From the NCBI GenBank assembly GCA_910589655.1, contig CAJUTJ010000131.1, positions 1 through 41,535 of the forward strand: a stretch of DNA of 41,535 bases. Direction: 5' to 3'. The first letter of the stretch is position 1. The number at the start of each line of letters is the position of its first letter. The DNA comes from an uncultured Acetatifactor sp. GTDB taxonomy: Bacteria; Bacillota; Clostridia; Lachnospirales; Lachnospiraceae. The translations under genes were made by a program, and so were the position numbers. The notes under the pieces were generated by a model. The model worked only from the letters and a program-made list of their open reading frames with translations, had not been told where the DNA came from and made no database searches. Shown in pieces: positions 9,379-17,261 of this stretch.

Positions 9379-10572
9379 TTATGCCAAACGTACGGTTTCT
9401 CTTGCAATGGCAAGCTCCTCGTTGGTGGGAATCACCATCACGGTAGTCTTACTATCGGCAGTGGAAATGGCGATATCCTCACCGCGTTTATGATTTGCGT
9501 CTTCATCAACCTTTACGCCGAGATAGCCCAGATACTCACATACCATGGTGCGCACCAATGAAGCATTCTCACCGATTCCTGCAGTAAAGCAGATCACGTC
9601 CACACCATTCATAGCCGCCACATAAGCGCCGACATATTTCGCCACATGATAACAGTAAGTCTTCATGGTGCGGACTGCATTGGCATCTCCCTTGTGGAAA
9701 CCGTCCTCCAAATCGCGGAAGTCGGAGGAAAGATTATCGGAGAGTCCAAGCACGCCGGACTTCTTATTCAGTACGCTCATCACTTCGTCAATGTTCATAT
9801 TCTCTTTATGAGCCAAGAATTCAATAATCGCAGGATCTATGTCACCGGAACGAGTCCCCATAATCAGCCCTTCCAAAGGTGTCAGCCCCATAGAAGTATC
9901 CACGCATTTACCGTTCTTTACTGCGGAAACGGACGCGCCGTTGCCCAGATGACAAACGACAATTTTCAGTTCTTCGTATTTCTTGCCCAAAACCTCTGCC
10001 GCTCTCTTGGAAACATAGGAGTGGCTGGTTCCGTGGAAACCGTATCTCCTGATTTTATATTTCTGATAGTATTCATAGGGAAGACCATACATATACGCTT
10101 CCTCGGGCATGGTTTGGTGGAAAGCCGTATCAAACACACCCACCATAGGAGTGTTGGGCATCAGCTTCTTGCAGGCATTGATACCGATCAGATTTGCCGG
10201 ATTGTGAAGAGGCGCAAGGTCGTTGCATTCCTCAATTGCCGCCAAAACTTCGTCATTGATAACAACGGACTCCGCAAACTTTTCCCCGCCGTGCACTACG
10301 CGGTGCCCTACGGCGCCGATCTCATCCAGACTCTTTACAACACCGGTCTTGGGATTGGTCAGTGCCTCCAAAACCAGCCGGATGGCTTCCGTATGGTCGG
10401 GCATAGGAGTTACGGTATTTTCCTTCTCACCGCCTTCGGGGGCATATGTAATCATACTTCCGTCAATACCGATTCTCTCGCAGAGACCTTTTGCAAGGCA
10501 CTGCTCGGATTCCGAGTCGATCAGCTGGAATTTTAAAGAAGAAGAACCGCAGTTAATAACCAATACTCTCAT
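9379..10572 (-). CDS. ackA: Acetate kinase
   Basis: It converts acetyl phosphate and ADP to acetate and ATP, the substrate-level phosphorylation step of acetate fermentation. The 397-residue protein shows the ASKHA-fold signatures: VINCGSSSLKFQL at the N-terminus, VGHRVVHGGEKF, RYGFHGTSHSYVS, VCHLGNGASV, MGLTPLEGLIMGTRSGDIDP and FTAGIGENASLVR. The length is standard. The ATG is preceded by AGAAAGGAA at about eight bases. It lies downstream of pta in the same direction. The 425-bp gap between them is almost entirely a tandem repeat array, and no separate ackA promoter was recognised, so co-transcription with pta through the array is likely. Confidence 0.97.
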   Translation of the reverse strand: MRVLVINCGSSSLKFQLIDSESEQCLAKGLCERIGIDGSMITYAPEGGEKENTVTPMPDHTEAIRLVLEALTNPKTGVVKSLDEIGAVGHRVVHGGEKFAESVVINDEVLAAIEECNDLAPLHNPANLIGINACKKLMPNTPMVGVFDTAFHQTMPEEAYMYGLPYEYYQKYKIRRYGFHGTSHSYVSKRAAEVLGKKYEELKIVVCHLGNGASVSAVKNGKCVDTSMGLTPLEGLIMGTRSGDIDPAIIEFLAHKENMNIDEVMSVLNKKSGVLGLSDNLSSDFRDLEDGFHKGDANAVRTMKTYCYHVAKYVGAYVAAMNGVDVICFTAGIGENASLVRTMVCEYLGYLGVKVDEDANHKRGEDIAISTADSKTTVMVIPTNEELAIARETVRLA

Positions 10573-10603
10573 TTTAATCGTTCCTTTCTAAAATTAAATA
10601 TGA

Positions 10604-10977
10604 TATGGATGCTCATGCACGCATGACATCCATTCAGGCGCCGTCAATGGTCGGGCAGACATCCTGCAAGCCCTTACGGGCTCACAGGATGCGCTTCGCT
10701 CGCCAAGCCGTCTTTCGTATGGATGCTCATGCACGCATGACATCCATTCAGGCGCCGTCAAGGGACGGGCAGACATCCTGCAAGCCCTTACGGGCTCACA
10801 GGATGCGCTTCGCTCGCCAAGCCGTCTTTCGTATGGATGCTCATGCACGCATGACATCCATTCAGGTGCCGTCGAGGGACGGGCAGACATCCTGCAAGCC
10901 CTTACGGGCTCACAGGATGCGCTTCGCTCGCCAAGCCGTCTTTCGTATGGATGCTCATGCAAGCATGACATCCATTC
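10604..10977. repeat. 114-bp tandem array between pta and ackA
   Basis: Three full 114-bp units begin at 10604, 10718 and 10832, and a fourth partial unit of about 32 bp begins at 10946. The units differ at only a few positions (for example GGCGCC/GGTGCC and TCAATGG/TCAAGGG/TCGAGGG). Each unit holds two near-perfect hairpins: ATGGATG..TCATGC/GCATGA.CATCCAT and CATCCTG..AGCCC/GGGCT..CAGGATG. The period is 38 codons, so several frames stay open through all copies. I regard these open frames as by-products because the array lacks a ribosome site and the repeat is strongly palindromic. It would be transcribed within the pta-ackA message. Confidence 0.95.
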
Positions 10978-10998
10978 GAATGACGGTTTGGCTCTGCC

Positions 10999-12000
10999 CT
11001 AGACAAGTTGTGCTTGGACGGCGGTGATGGCTACTACGCCGACTATGTCTTGCCATGAGCATCCACGGGACAGATCGTTTACGGGCTTGGCAATTCCCTG
11101 AAGCATGGGGCCGAAGGCTTCGGCGCCGCCCAGTCTCTGTACCAGTTTATAACCGATATTTCCTGCGTCCAGATTGGGGAAGATCAATATGTTTGCTCTG
11201 CCTCCCACAGGGCTTCCGGGAGATTTTGTCTTGGCTACACCGGGAACCAATGCGGCATCCAGCTGAAGCTCGCCGTCAATTGTCAAGTGGGGATACTGTT
11301 CCTGAGCGATTTTAGTAGCTTCCACCACCTTGTCAACCAGCGCATGTTTTGCACTTCCCTTGGTAGAATGGCTCAGCATTGCTATTACAGGCTTGGGGCC
11401 TACCAGCGCCTTAAAGCTTCGGGAAGAGGAATCTGCAATTGCAGCCAGCTCCTCGGCGGTAGGATCCTGATTCAATCCGCAATCGGCGAACAAGAACGCA
11501 CCATTCTCGCCCTGATCCTTGAACTGGGTATCCATTATGAAAAAAGCGGAAACCAGTTTTACACCGGGCGCCGTCTTTAAAATCTGCAATGCGGGCCTTA
11601 ACGTATCTGCCGTGGAATGACATGCGCCTGCAACCATACCGTCCGCTTCATTTGCCTTCACCATAACAATTCCGAAAGTCAGGGGATCACTCAAAAGAAT
11701 CTCTCTCGCCTTCTCTTCCGTCATTCCCTTTGCTTTTCTGGTCTCATAGAGCAGATTCACATACTCGTCCAGCTTAGAAGTAGTTTTGGGATTTACCACT
11801 GTAATACCTGACAGATCAACCTCCAGCCATCCTGCACCATCCATGATCTTCTCTTCATCACCGATCATAATAATATCGGCAATACCTTCTTCTACGATTT
11901 TCGCTGCGGCCAGCAACGTTCTCTTGTCATTGGATTCCGGTAATACAATTGTCTTTTTGTCAATCCTCGCTCTCTCCTTAATGAGGTCAATGTATGCCAT
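10999..12000 (-). CDS. pta: Phosphate acetyltransferase
   Basis: It interconverts acetyl-CoA and acetyl phosphate, feeding acetate kinase. The 333-residue protein is the short, single-domain form usual in Firmicutes. It carries IVLPESNDKRTLLAAA at the N-terminus and MVAGACHSTADTLRPALQ, LVGPKPVIAMLSHSTKGSAK, DGELQLDAALVP and NILIFPNLDAGNIGYKLVQR in the expected order. I start it at MAYIDL (12000) because AAAGGAG lies seven bases upstream. The open frame continues to an ATG at 12039, but those extra residues cross into the boundary of a mobile element and lack a ribosome site. Transcription probably starts near 12311, giving a leader of about 310 bases that contains the whole element and its microsatellite. 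Confidence 0.97.
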   Translation of the reverse strand: MAYIDLIKERARIDKKTIVLPESNDKRTLLAAAKIVEEGIADIIMIGDEEKIMDGAGWLEVDLSGITVVNPKTTSKLDEYVNLLYETRKAKGMTEEKAREILLSDPLTFGIVMVKANEADGMVAGACHSTADTLRPALQILKTAPGVKLVSAFFIMDTQFKDQGENGAFLFADCGLNQDPTAEELAAIADSSSRSFKALVGPKPVIAMLSHSTKGSAKHALVDKVVEATKIAQEQYPHLTIDGELQLDAALVPGVAKTKSPGSPVGGRANILIFPNLDAGNIGYKLVQRLGGAEAFGPMLQGIAKPVNDLSRGCSWQDIVGVVAITAVQAQLV

Positions 12001-12037
12001 ATCCATTCTCCTTTCCGGCGGTTCAACCGCGTTTCTC

Positions 12038-12258
12038 ATTACTGTTCGCTCCGTTCACAACAGCCTATGCACAGAAATCGCAAAAACAGCGACTTCGCGC
12101 ATGTCTGTCCAAGGGATTATTCTAATCGCTTTGGTTTGATCACGCAAAACGGCGTGACAACAGTGACAGTGACAGTGACAGTGACAGTGACAGTGACAGT
12201 GACAGTGACAGTGACAGTGACAGTGACAGTGACAGTGACAGTGACAGCGAACAGTAAC
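12038..12258 (+). mobile_element. Non-autonomous inverted-repeat element (221 bp) in the pta leader
   Basis: The left end ATTACTGTTCGCTCCG and right end GAACAGTAAC form imperfect terminal inverted repeats. The flanks CGTTTCTC and CTTTTCTC match at seven of eight positions, consistent with an aged 8-bp target duplication. The interior (ATGCACAGAAA.CGCAAAA.CAGCG and the CACGCAAAA..GCGTGA dyad) matches the 134-bp elements at 14557 and 36167. It differs by an extra segment around GATTATTCTAATCGC, shared with the relic at 39741, and by replacement of the right arm with a GTGACA array. It has no coding capacity. It lies between the pta promoter and start codon. Confidence 0.8.
12163..12246 (+). repeat. 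Hexanucleotide microsatellite (GTGACA)14
   Basis: Fourteen perfect consecutive GTGACA units lie in the right arm of the 12038 element. One more unit is found at 12154-12159, just before the run. In the pta message it reads as repeated TGTCAC. Perfect hexamer runs of this length are prone to slipped-strand copy-number change. Because the run is in the untranslated leader, length changes would alter leader RNA without shifting a reading frame. Confidence 0.97.
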
Positions 12259-12317
12259 CTTTTCTCTTTTTTTCCTATAATTTGTTAGTTTTGCACTTAA
12301 CAAACTGAGATATTTAT

Positions 12318-12346
12318 ATTATACTAGATAAAAAGGCAATGTACAA
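12318..12346 (-). promoter_or_regulatory. Sigma-A promoter of pta
   Basis: On the minus strand TTGTAC and a perfect TATAAT are separated by 17 bases. It lies about 320 bases upstream of the pta start codon, on the far side of the inserted element, so the element and microsatellite would be transcribed as leader. The remaining stretch up to tmcAL (12347-12529) holds a small GTAAG/CTTAC dyad and presumably the tmcAL promoter, which I could not place with confidence. Confidence 0.75.
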
Positions 12347-12529
12347 GGCTCAATATTCGTTAAATTGTATATTTTCAAGTACATAACCCCTTGTGCTTTT
12401 TAGTCATTTTTCATTGTTTTAGCAGGTGTAAGTGCTTACAGGAGTGTTATTTTTTTCACATTACCTGTCCATATTTATTATCGTTATATCGTAATACTGT
12501 CGCCCCACGCGAAGAAATGAGGTGTATCT

Positions 12530-13765
12530 ATGAAAGTAAACGGAATCATAGCAGAGTATAATCCATTTCATAATGGACACAAATATCAGCTGGATGAGTC
12601 TCTCCGATTGACAGGTGCCGACTATACCGTTGTAATTATGAGCGGCGATTTTGTCCAGCGCGGGGCGCCTGCTCTTCTGGACAAACATCTCCGGGCGGAG
12701 ATGGCTTTGAGATGCGGCGCGGATCTTGTCCTTGAAATCCCTTCTATTTATTCTGCCTCCAGCGCCGAATATTTTGCAATGGGAGCCGTTTCCGTTCTGG
12801 ATAAGCTGGGAGTGGTGACCCACTTGTGCTTCGGCAGTGAATGCGACGATATAGATATCATGACAAAGATTGCAAAGATACTTGTGGAAGAACCGGCGGA
12901 CTACTTGGCTACTCTGCGTCAGCATATGAAACAGGGAACCTCCTACCCCGTTGCCCGGAATCATGCGCTATTTCAGCATTACCCCTTTTTAAGGGCCTAT
13001 AAAGATCTTTTTTCTTTACCCAATAATATTTTGGGCATTGAATATATTAAGGCAACACTGCGGCGCGGATCTGCCATGCTTCCCACCTCTGTCCGCCGCA
13101 CAGGAGCAGGATATCACGACAGGATGATGGAGACCGAATTCTGTTCCGCACTGGCTCTCCGTCAGGCGCTCCATGCCGGACAGTCACCTGATTTTGTAAA
13201 ATCCCAGATACCCGAGGCGGCATGGCAGATTCTTCAGAAAGCCCTGAAAGACTCTTCCATACTCTGCAGCAATGATTTCTCCGATCTTTTGTATTATAAG
13301 CTGCTGCTGGAACGTGATAAAGGATATTCAAAATATCTGGATGTGTCAGCCGACCTATCGGATCGCATCCGAAATAATCTGGATGACTTTTGTGATTATG
13401 ACAGCTTTTGTGATTTGCTTAAGACAAAAAATATGACTTACACGCGCATCAGCAGATGTCTGCTTCACATTCTGCTGAACTTTGAACAGGAAACTCTGGA
13501 ATATTGTAGAGAATTGGATTACGCCCCCTATGCACGTGTACTGGGGCTTCGGAAAAGTTCAAACGAACTCTTCGGCGCAATCAAAGAGCATTCTTCCATT
13601 CCGCTTATCACCAAACTGGCGGATGCGGATAAGCTGCTTGATGCCAACGCACTCGCTATGCTACAGCAGGATATTCTGGTGAGCCAGATTTACCGCAGCG
13701 CAGCCTGCCGGTCCAAGAACAAATCCGCAGAGAGCGAGTACTCCATACCTATAGTAACACTGTGA
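12530..13765 (+). CDS. tmcAL: tRNA(Met) cytidine acetate ligase (TmcAL/YlbM family)
   Basis: It uses acetate and ATP to acetylate the wobble cytidine of elongator tRNA-Met, forming ac4C34. The 411-residue protein opens with VNGIIAEYNPFHNGHKYQL, the HxGH nucleotidyltransferase signature. MSGDFVQRGAPALLDKHLRAEMAL, VLEIPSIYSASSAEYFAMGAV and FGSECDD follow, all typical of the family. The length is usual. GAGGTG lies about eight bases before the ATG. It is divergent from pta; acetate made by the Pta-AckA pathway is its substrate, which makes the adjacency biologically sensible. It is closed by a clear terminator. It is the only long plus-strand gene of the window. Confidence 0.95.
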   Translation: MKVNGIIAEYNPFHNGHKYQLDESLRLTGADYTVVIMSGDFVQRGAPALLDKHLRAEMALRCGADLVLEIPSIYSASSAEYFAMGAVSVLDKLGVVTHLCFGSECDDIDIMTKIAKILVEEPADYLATLRQHMKQGTSYPVARNHALFQHYPFLRAYKDLFSLPNNILGIEYIKATLRRGSAMLPTSVRRTGAGYHDRMMETEFCSALALRQALHAGQSPDFVKSQIPEAAWQILQKALKDSSILCSNDFSDLLYYKLLLERDKGYSKYLDVSADLSDRIRNNLDDFCDYDSFCDLLKTKNMTYTRISRCLLHILLNFEQETLEYCRELDYAPYARVLGLRKSSNELFGAIKEHSSIPLITKLADADKLLDANALAMLQQDILVSQIYRSAACRSKNKSAESEYSIPIVTL

Positions 13766-13807
13766 CGAAAAGTGCTTTGTATCCGTATGTACCTTGCTCT
13801 CACTAAT

Positions 13808-13963
13808 GTACTGACCAGATTACTATCAGCTAAATAGCGCAGAATAAATTTTCAGTCTGCAAGGCAGATTTCCGACGGCGTAGCGGCAGCTACGTCTAGG
13901 AAATCTAATGCTGCAGATGGAAATTCGGGCAAAATATTTAGCGAAATGTAATACGGTCAGTAC
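13808..13963. repeat. Long imperfect palindrome (156 bp) after tmcAL
   Basis: The element starts GTACTGACC and ends GGTCAGTAC. Symmetry continues inward: GCTAAATA pairs with TATTTAGC, and TCTGCA with TGCAGA. The centre is GCAGATTTCC and GGAAATCT around GGCGTAGC/GCTACG. The whole forms one long hairpin on either strand. It lies between the tmcAL stop and the tmcAL terminator. No coding potential was seen. It resembles a hairpin-type repeat or MITE, but no second copy is present in the window and no target duplication is clear. Confidence 0.8.
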
Positions 13964-13975
13964 CAGACCCAGAAA

Positions 13976-14026
13976 CCGCCCCGTGATATGATATCGGTAT
14001 ATCAAAATCCCACGGAGCGGCTTTTT
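13976..14026 (+). terminator. Rho-independent terminator of tmcAL
   Basis: CCGC.CCGTG pairs with CACGG.GCGG, with an inner GATAT/ATATC dyad, and is followed by CTTTTT on the plus strand. It is correctly placed about 210 bases past the tmcAL stop, after the long palindrome, and may also block transcription arriving from the PAS gene side. Confidence 0.8.
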
Positions 14027-14045
14027 CAGGCACTATGACTGGCGA

Positions 14046-14426
14046 TTACTCTTCCCGAAAATGATACAAAGAATCCGTTTCTACGGCTCTGTATTCATGT
14101 TTTTCATAGTAACCGATTAAACGCCCGTCGTCATCCCGCAGCGCAACCATATAAACATCTTTGTTTTCCTGTTCGTTACGGAAAGTATAAATCCTATTAT
14201 GAGAACGGCTCTCCTCAAACCAGTCCAGAACCTTTTGTATCATTTCCCGTGATGCGGCATTGTGGCAGTCAAGCAGGCTCTTACCTACCAATTCCACTCC
14301 TCCCCACTTTGCATAACGATTACATGCCGCCGGATTCATATAAATAATTTCATGTGCAAGATTGCAGATTACCACGGGGCAGCAGTCAGAGTCTACTATA
14401 CTTTTAAAATATGTATCCAAATGCAA
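14046..14426 (-). CDS. Single-domain PAS protein
   Basis: The 126-residue protein is essentially one PAS domain. SDCCPVVICNLAHEIIYMNPAA is the typical beginning, followed by ELVGKSLLDCH, and ending with a beta-sheet segment DVYMVALRDDDGRLIGYYE. It has no output domain, transmembrane segment or helix-turn-helix, so it may be a stand-alone sensor that partners with another protein. The start codon is TTG (14424-14426), with AAGGAGGG eight bases upstream. It is transcribed alone from the promoter at 14489-14517. Ligand and partner are unknown. Confidence 0.85.
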   Translation of the reverse strand: MHLDTYFKSIVDSDCCPVVICNLAHEIIYMNPAACNRYAKWGGVELVGKSLLDCHNAASREMIQKVLDWFEESRSHNRIYTFRNEQENKDVYMVALRDDDGRLIGYYEKHEYRAVETDSLYHFREE

Positions 14427-14488
14427 TATTCTTCCCTCCTTATCCTGAATTCTTATCCCATTTTTGTCCGGAACTTCTTTCCAGATAC

Positions 14489-14517
14489 ATTATACGAAAT
14501 ATTTTTCTAAATAGCAA
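14489..14517 (-). promoter_or_regulatory. Sigma-A promoter of the PAS gene
   Basis: On the minus strand TTGCTA and a perfect TATAAT are spaced by 17 bases, about 60 bases upstream of the TTG start. The mobile element at 14557 is inserted about 40 bases upstream of the -35 box, so the core promoter is intact. Confidence 0.75.
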
Positions 14518-14556
14518 GCTGTTACGGAATCATACCGTATGGCCAGAGCGACAACG

Positions 14557-14690
14557 GTTACTGTTCACTCCGTGACCAGTAACGCATGCACAGAAACCGC
14601 AAAACAGCGGTTTCGCGCAGATTGCCCTCGGGTTTGTCACGCAAAAAACGCGTGAAAACGCCTCGCGGTGGCTTGGGTGTGAAAAGTAAC
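14557..14690 (+). mobile_element. 134-bp MITE-like element with perfect 8-bp target duplication
   Basis: The termini are GTTACTGTTC and GAAAAGTAAC. Flanking copies of CGACAACG stand at 14549-14556 and 14691-14698, a perfect 8-bp direct duplication. Inside are the dyads AAACCGC/GCGGTTT and CACGC/GCGTG. The sequence and exact length match the element at 36167-36300 (reverse orientation) with only a few differences. No coding capacity exists, so mobility would need a transposase from elsewhere. It sits between the PAS promoter and the end of the adaptor-protein gene. Confidence 0.9.
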
Positions 14691-14720
14691 CGACAACGAG
14701 TACTTTCACACCCACGCAGC

Positions 14721-16166
14721 CTACAACGTCCGCACCGTATCCCCATCGGCCAGCTCTTTCGAGGATGTTCTCACAATTCGCGTATCCCCACCGATTTCGG
14801 CGCTCTCCACTGCAGCCACGGAATCCGTCCGATCCAGAATCGTAACGAATACTTTTCTCACCTTCCATTCGGTGCCCAGAATGCCTTCTCTCTCCTCCGC
14901 CACATAGACATAATATCCCCCTTGCTCCTCTCCATGAATACATTCGGCAGGAATACATGTACTAAAACGTTCTGTCTGCCCGCGATAACTTAATTCTACG
15001 TTTTGGCCGATGCATAAATCAAGGCTGCCCGGAGACATTTCCGTATAAATTTTCCCGTCTTCCGAAACCTCCATATAATTCATCACCACTGTGTCACTGG
15101 CAGGACTGCCTCCCGGTAAAACGGCATTCAGCGAAAACTCCGTATTCTGCGTGAGATATCTTCCGTATTCCTTCTCAAAAACCGCTTCAATTACTTTCTT
15201 TCCGTTATCCTGCGCATATAAAATACCGGCTCCGTCCTGCGTCCGCTCTCCCACAGCCACTCGACATTCCGTCACCCGTCCGGGAGCTTCGCTGTAAATC
15301 CATCCATCCTTTTCTGCCAGCTCTTTGAGCCGATACAATTCCTTTTCCCGATAAGCAATGTCCAGCTCCTCGGCCCCTCCGGCCGAAAGGACTTCCAATC
15401 CGTTCTCCGCATCCTCTATGGCTCTGGACGCAGCCTGAAGCGTCGTCTCCTTGGAACGCTCCGCCTCCTCCAATGCTTGTCGGCAGGAGGTCAGATTTTG
15501 CAAAAGCTGGAGTCTTTTCTCCTGCTGCCCATATTCGAGCTGGGCTGCCCCTTCACTTCCCATATCTCCGCTCGCCAAATATCCGTTTTGTGAGTTTTCC
15601 GTATCCGAGCCGCTGACGGAACCGCCCTGCGATATCTTTGCCAGATATTGATCATACAAAGCCAGCTCCTGCGCTGCCCCCTCCAATGCCTGCCGACAGT
15701 TTTCTATCCGACCATCCGTCTCCCGAAGAATATTTTCATAATCCTCCCGTGAACGCACCACTGCCGTTCTGCGCTCACTGTCCGTCTTCTGCTCTCCTTG
15801 AACCTGCTCCGCCCACAGAATTTTCAGCTTTTGAATCTCTAACTCTTTTGCGGCGATTATGCTGTGAAGATCCGACATATCCACTTGAAAAAGAGGCGTT
15901 CCCAAATCAAAATATTCCCCCTTGCGAACGGCCACAGCCGATACTCTCAGCCCGCTCTCCGTATACACACCGTATTCCTGCCCCTGTTTCACCGTACCGC
16001 GGGCTTTAATCTCATGGACGAGGCTGCTGCCGTAAGGAGTCTGTGTTGTCACCTTTGCAAGGCCGGAACGATAAATCCCCTTAGCTGTCACCGTACATAC
16101 AGCCATAAAAATAAGAAAAATTGCAAACCCCGCGAAAGCAGCTTTTTTTCCTTTTGTCAGACTCAT
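14721..16166 (-). CDS. HlyD/membrane-fusion-like adaptor protein
   Basis: The 481-residue protein has an N-terminal membrane anchor (AFAGFAIFLIFMAVCTVTA). A biotinyl-lipoyl-like half follows (ARGTVKQGQEYGVYTESGLRV...VRKGEYFDLGTPLFQVD), then a long Glu/Gln-rich coiled-coil at about 100-270, the second lipoyl half (IYSEAPGRVTECRVAVGERT) and beta-barrel segments. This is the order of membrane-fusion proteins of export systems. I start at MSLTKG (16166), where GGGAG stands five bases upstream, rather than at the ATG four codons earlier. It lies last in an operon with two sugar-type ABC permeases and a solute-binding lipoprotein, where no exporter subunit is visible. Its role there is unclear. Confidence 0.8.
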   Translation of the reverse strand: MSLTKGKKAAFAGFAIFLIFMAVCTVTAKGIYRSGLAKVTTQTPYGSSLVHEIKARGTVKQGQEYGVYTESGLRVSAVAVRKGEYFDLGTPLFQVDMSDLHSIIAAKELEIQKLKILWAEQVQGEQKTDSERRTAVVRSREDYENILRETDGRIENCRQALEGAAQELALYDQYLAKISQGGSVSGSDTENSQNGYLASGDMGSEGAAQLEYGQQEKRLQLLQNLTSCRQALEEAERSKETTLQAASRAIEDAENGLEVLSAGGAEELDIAYREKELYRLKELAEKDGWIYSEAPGRVTECRVAVGERTQDGAGILYAQDNGKKVIEAVFEKEYGRYLTQNTEFSLNAVLPGGSPASDTVVMNYMEVSEDGKIYTEMSPGSLDLCIGQNVELSYRGQTERFSTCIPAECIHGEEQGGYYVYVAEEREGILGTEWKVRKVFVTILDRTDSVAAVESAEIGGDTRIVRTSSKELADGDTVRTL

Positions 16167-16332
16167 GATAACTCCCATCTATCTGCATCGGCAGACACAA
16201 ATCAATTCTTTTTTCTATCCTCTCGTTTTTTCGGATATGTCCCTGATGCACCGGCCTCCCACGAATTGCGGAAAGCATCTTGCAGAACGCATTTTGCAAA
16301 AAGCATTTTTCCAGCATTCCCGGAATGATATC

Positions 16333-17202
16333 TCACAACTTTAATCCGGAGGAAATAATTCCCTGCTCCAAGGAATCCCTGAACATCCCAAATACAAACA
16401 GAGATACCGCCAGTGTGATTACGGATGCCGCGCAGGCCCGCCCCGCCTGCCCAGGGCCGATTTGAGACAGATACAATGATAACGGCCACAGAGAGATATT
16501 TTTCAAAAAGGCAAGCGGCTCTTCCACCATATTCCATATCTCAAAAAAACTCAAAACAAAGGCTGCCGTTATGCTGCCTTCCGCGAGGGGCATCCCGATC
16601 CGAAAGAATATCTCAAATTCTCCGGCTCCGTCCGTCCTTGCCGCCTCAAACAGCTCCTGTGGTATTGTCCGGAATCCTCTATAGATTAAAAAAACGGGAA
16701 AGGTGGAAAATATTGCCGGCAAAATCACGGCTCGGCCGGTATCTATGAATCCCATGCCGTTTAATACCAGATATTTAGCAAGCATAGTGCTTTGGAACGG
16801 CAGCAGCATCAAAATGACATAAACGGAAAATAAAAACTGTTTTCCCCGGAACCGGTACACGGCAAAGGCCCATGCCGCAGGAACATCCACCAGAAATTGT
16901 CCCCCAAGAATGTATGCCGCCGTTTTCACGGAATTCCAGAACAATACCAGAAAATCCGGCGCATAGAAAAGGAGCTCCTTATAATTTCCAAGGGTGGGAT
17001 AATCCGGTATCCATTTCCACTCTATGTACTCCTGATTATTTTTCAGCAATGGCGCGATGCGCTGCCCCCATTCTATCTCGTCCGCCAGCGAACCGCAAAA
17101 AAGCAGCAGCGGGGGCACACAGATCAAAACACCCGGTCCGGCGACACAAAGCCATGAAAGAATTTTCAGACAGTTTTTGATAATCTTTCTCCCATAATTC
17201 AT
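16333..17202 (-). CDS. Carbohydrate-type ABC transporter permease (MalG-like)
   Basis: The 289-residue membrane protein has about six hydrophobic segments. The cytoplasmic EAA loop reads ELFEAARTDGAGEFEIFFRI, followed by GMPLAEGSI, the hallmark of binding-protein-dependent (CUT1) permeases. The segment LMLLPFQSTMLAKYLVLNGMG is typical of MalG-type subunits. The start at 17202 (MNYGRK) has AAGGA six bases upstream; the longer frame has no ribosome site. It pairs with the upstream permease as the second transmembrane subunit. No ATPase gene is nearby, so a shared ATPase encoded elsewhere (MsmK/UgpC type) would be needed. Confidence 0.92.
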   Translation of the reverse strand: MNYGRKIIKNCLKILSWLCVAGPGVLICVPPLLLFCGSLADEIEWGQRIAPLLKNNQEYIEWKWIPDYPTLGNYKELLFYAPDFLVLFWNSVKTAAYILGGQFLVDVPAAWAFAVYRFRGKQFLFSVYVILMLLPFQSTMLAKYLVLNGMGFIDTGRAVILPAIFSTFPVFLIYRGFRTIPQELFEAARTDGAGEFEIFFRIGMPLAEGSITAAFVLSFFEIWNMVEEPLAFLKNISLWPLSLYLSQIGPGQAGRACAASVITLAVSLFVFGMFRDSLEQGIISSGLKL

Positions 17203-17261
17203 GCGGCATCCTTCTATTCTTATCCTTTTCAAATTTGAAATCAACTTATTTCTTATCAACT

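Noticed and set aside
10604..10977. CRISPR array
   Set aside because: Units are contiguous and 114 bp long with no spacers, so this is a simple tandem repeat.
10594..11027. Open frames on both strands through the pta-ackA array, encoding 38-residue repeats
   Set aside because: They result from a 114-bp period divisible by three; there is no ribosome site and the sequence is dominated by palindromes.
12001..12039. Upstream extension of Pta to an ATG at 12039
   Set aside because: The extra codons enter the end of a mobile element and lack a ribosome site; AAAGGAG fits the start at 12000.
12055..12303. Frames rich in Cys-His or Thr-Val across the GTGACA run
   Set aside because: A perfect hexamer repeat gives dipeptide runs in any open frame; the run lies inside an inverted-repeat element in the pta leader.
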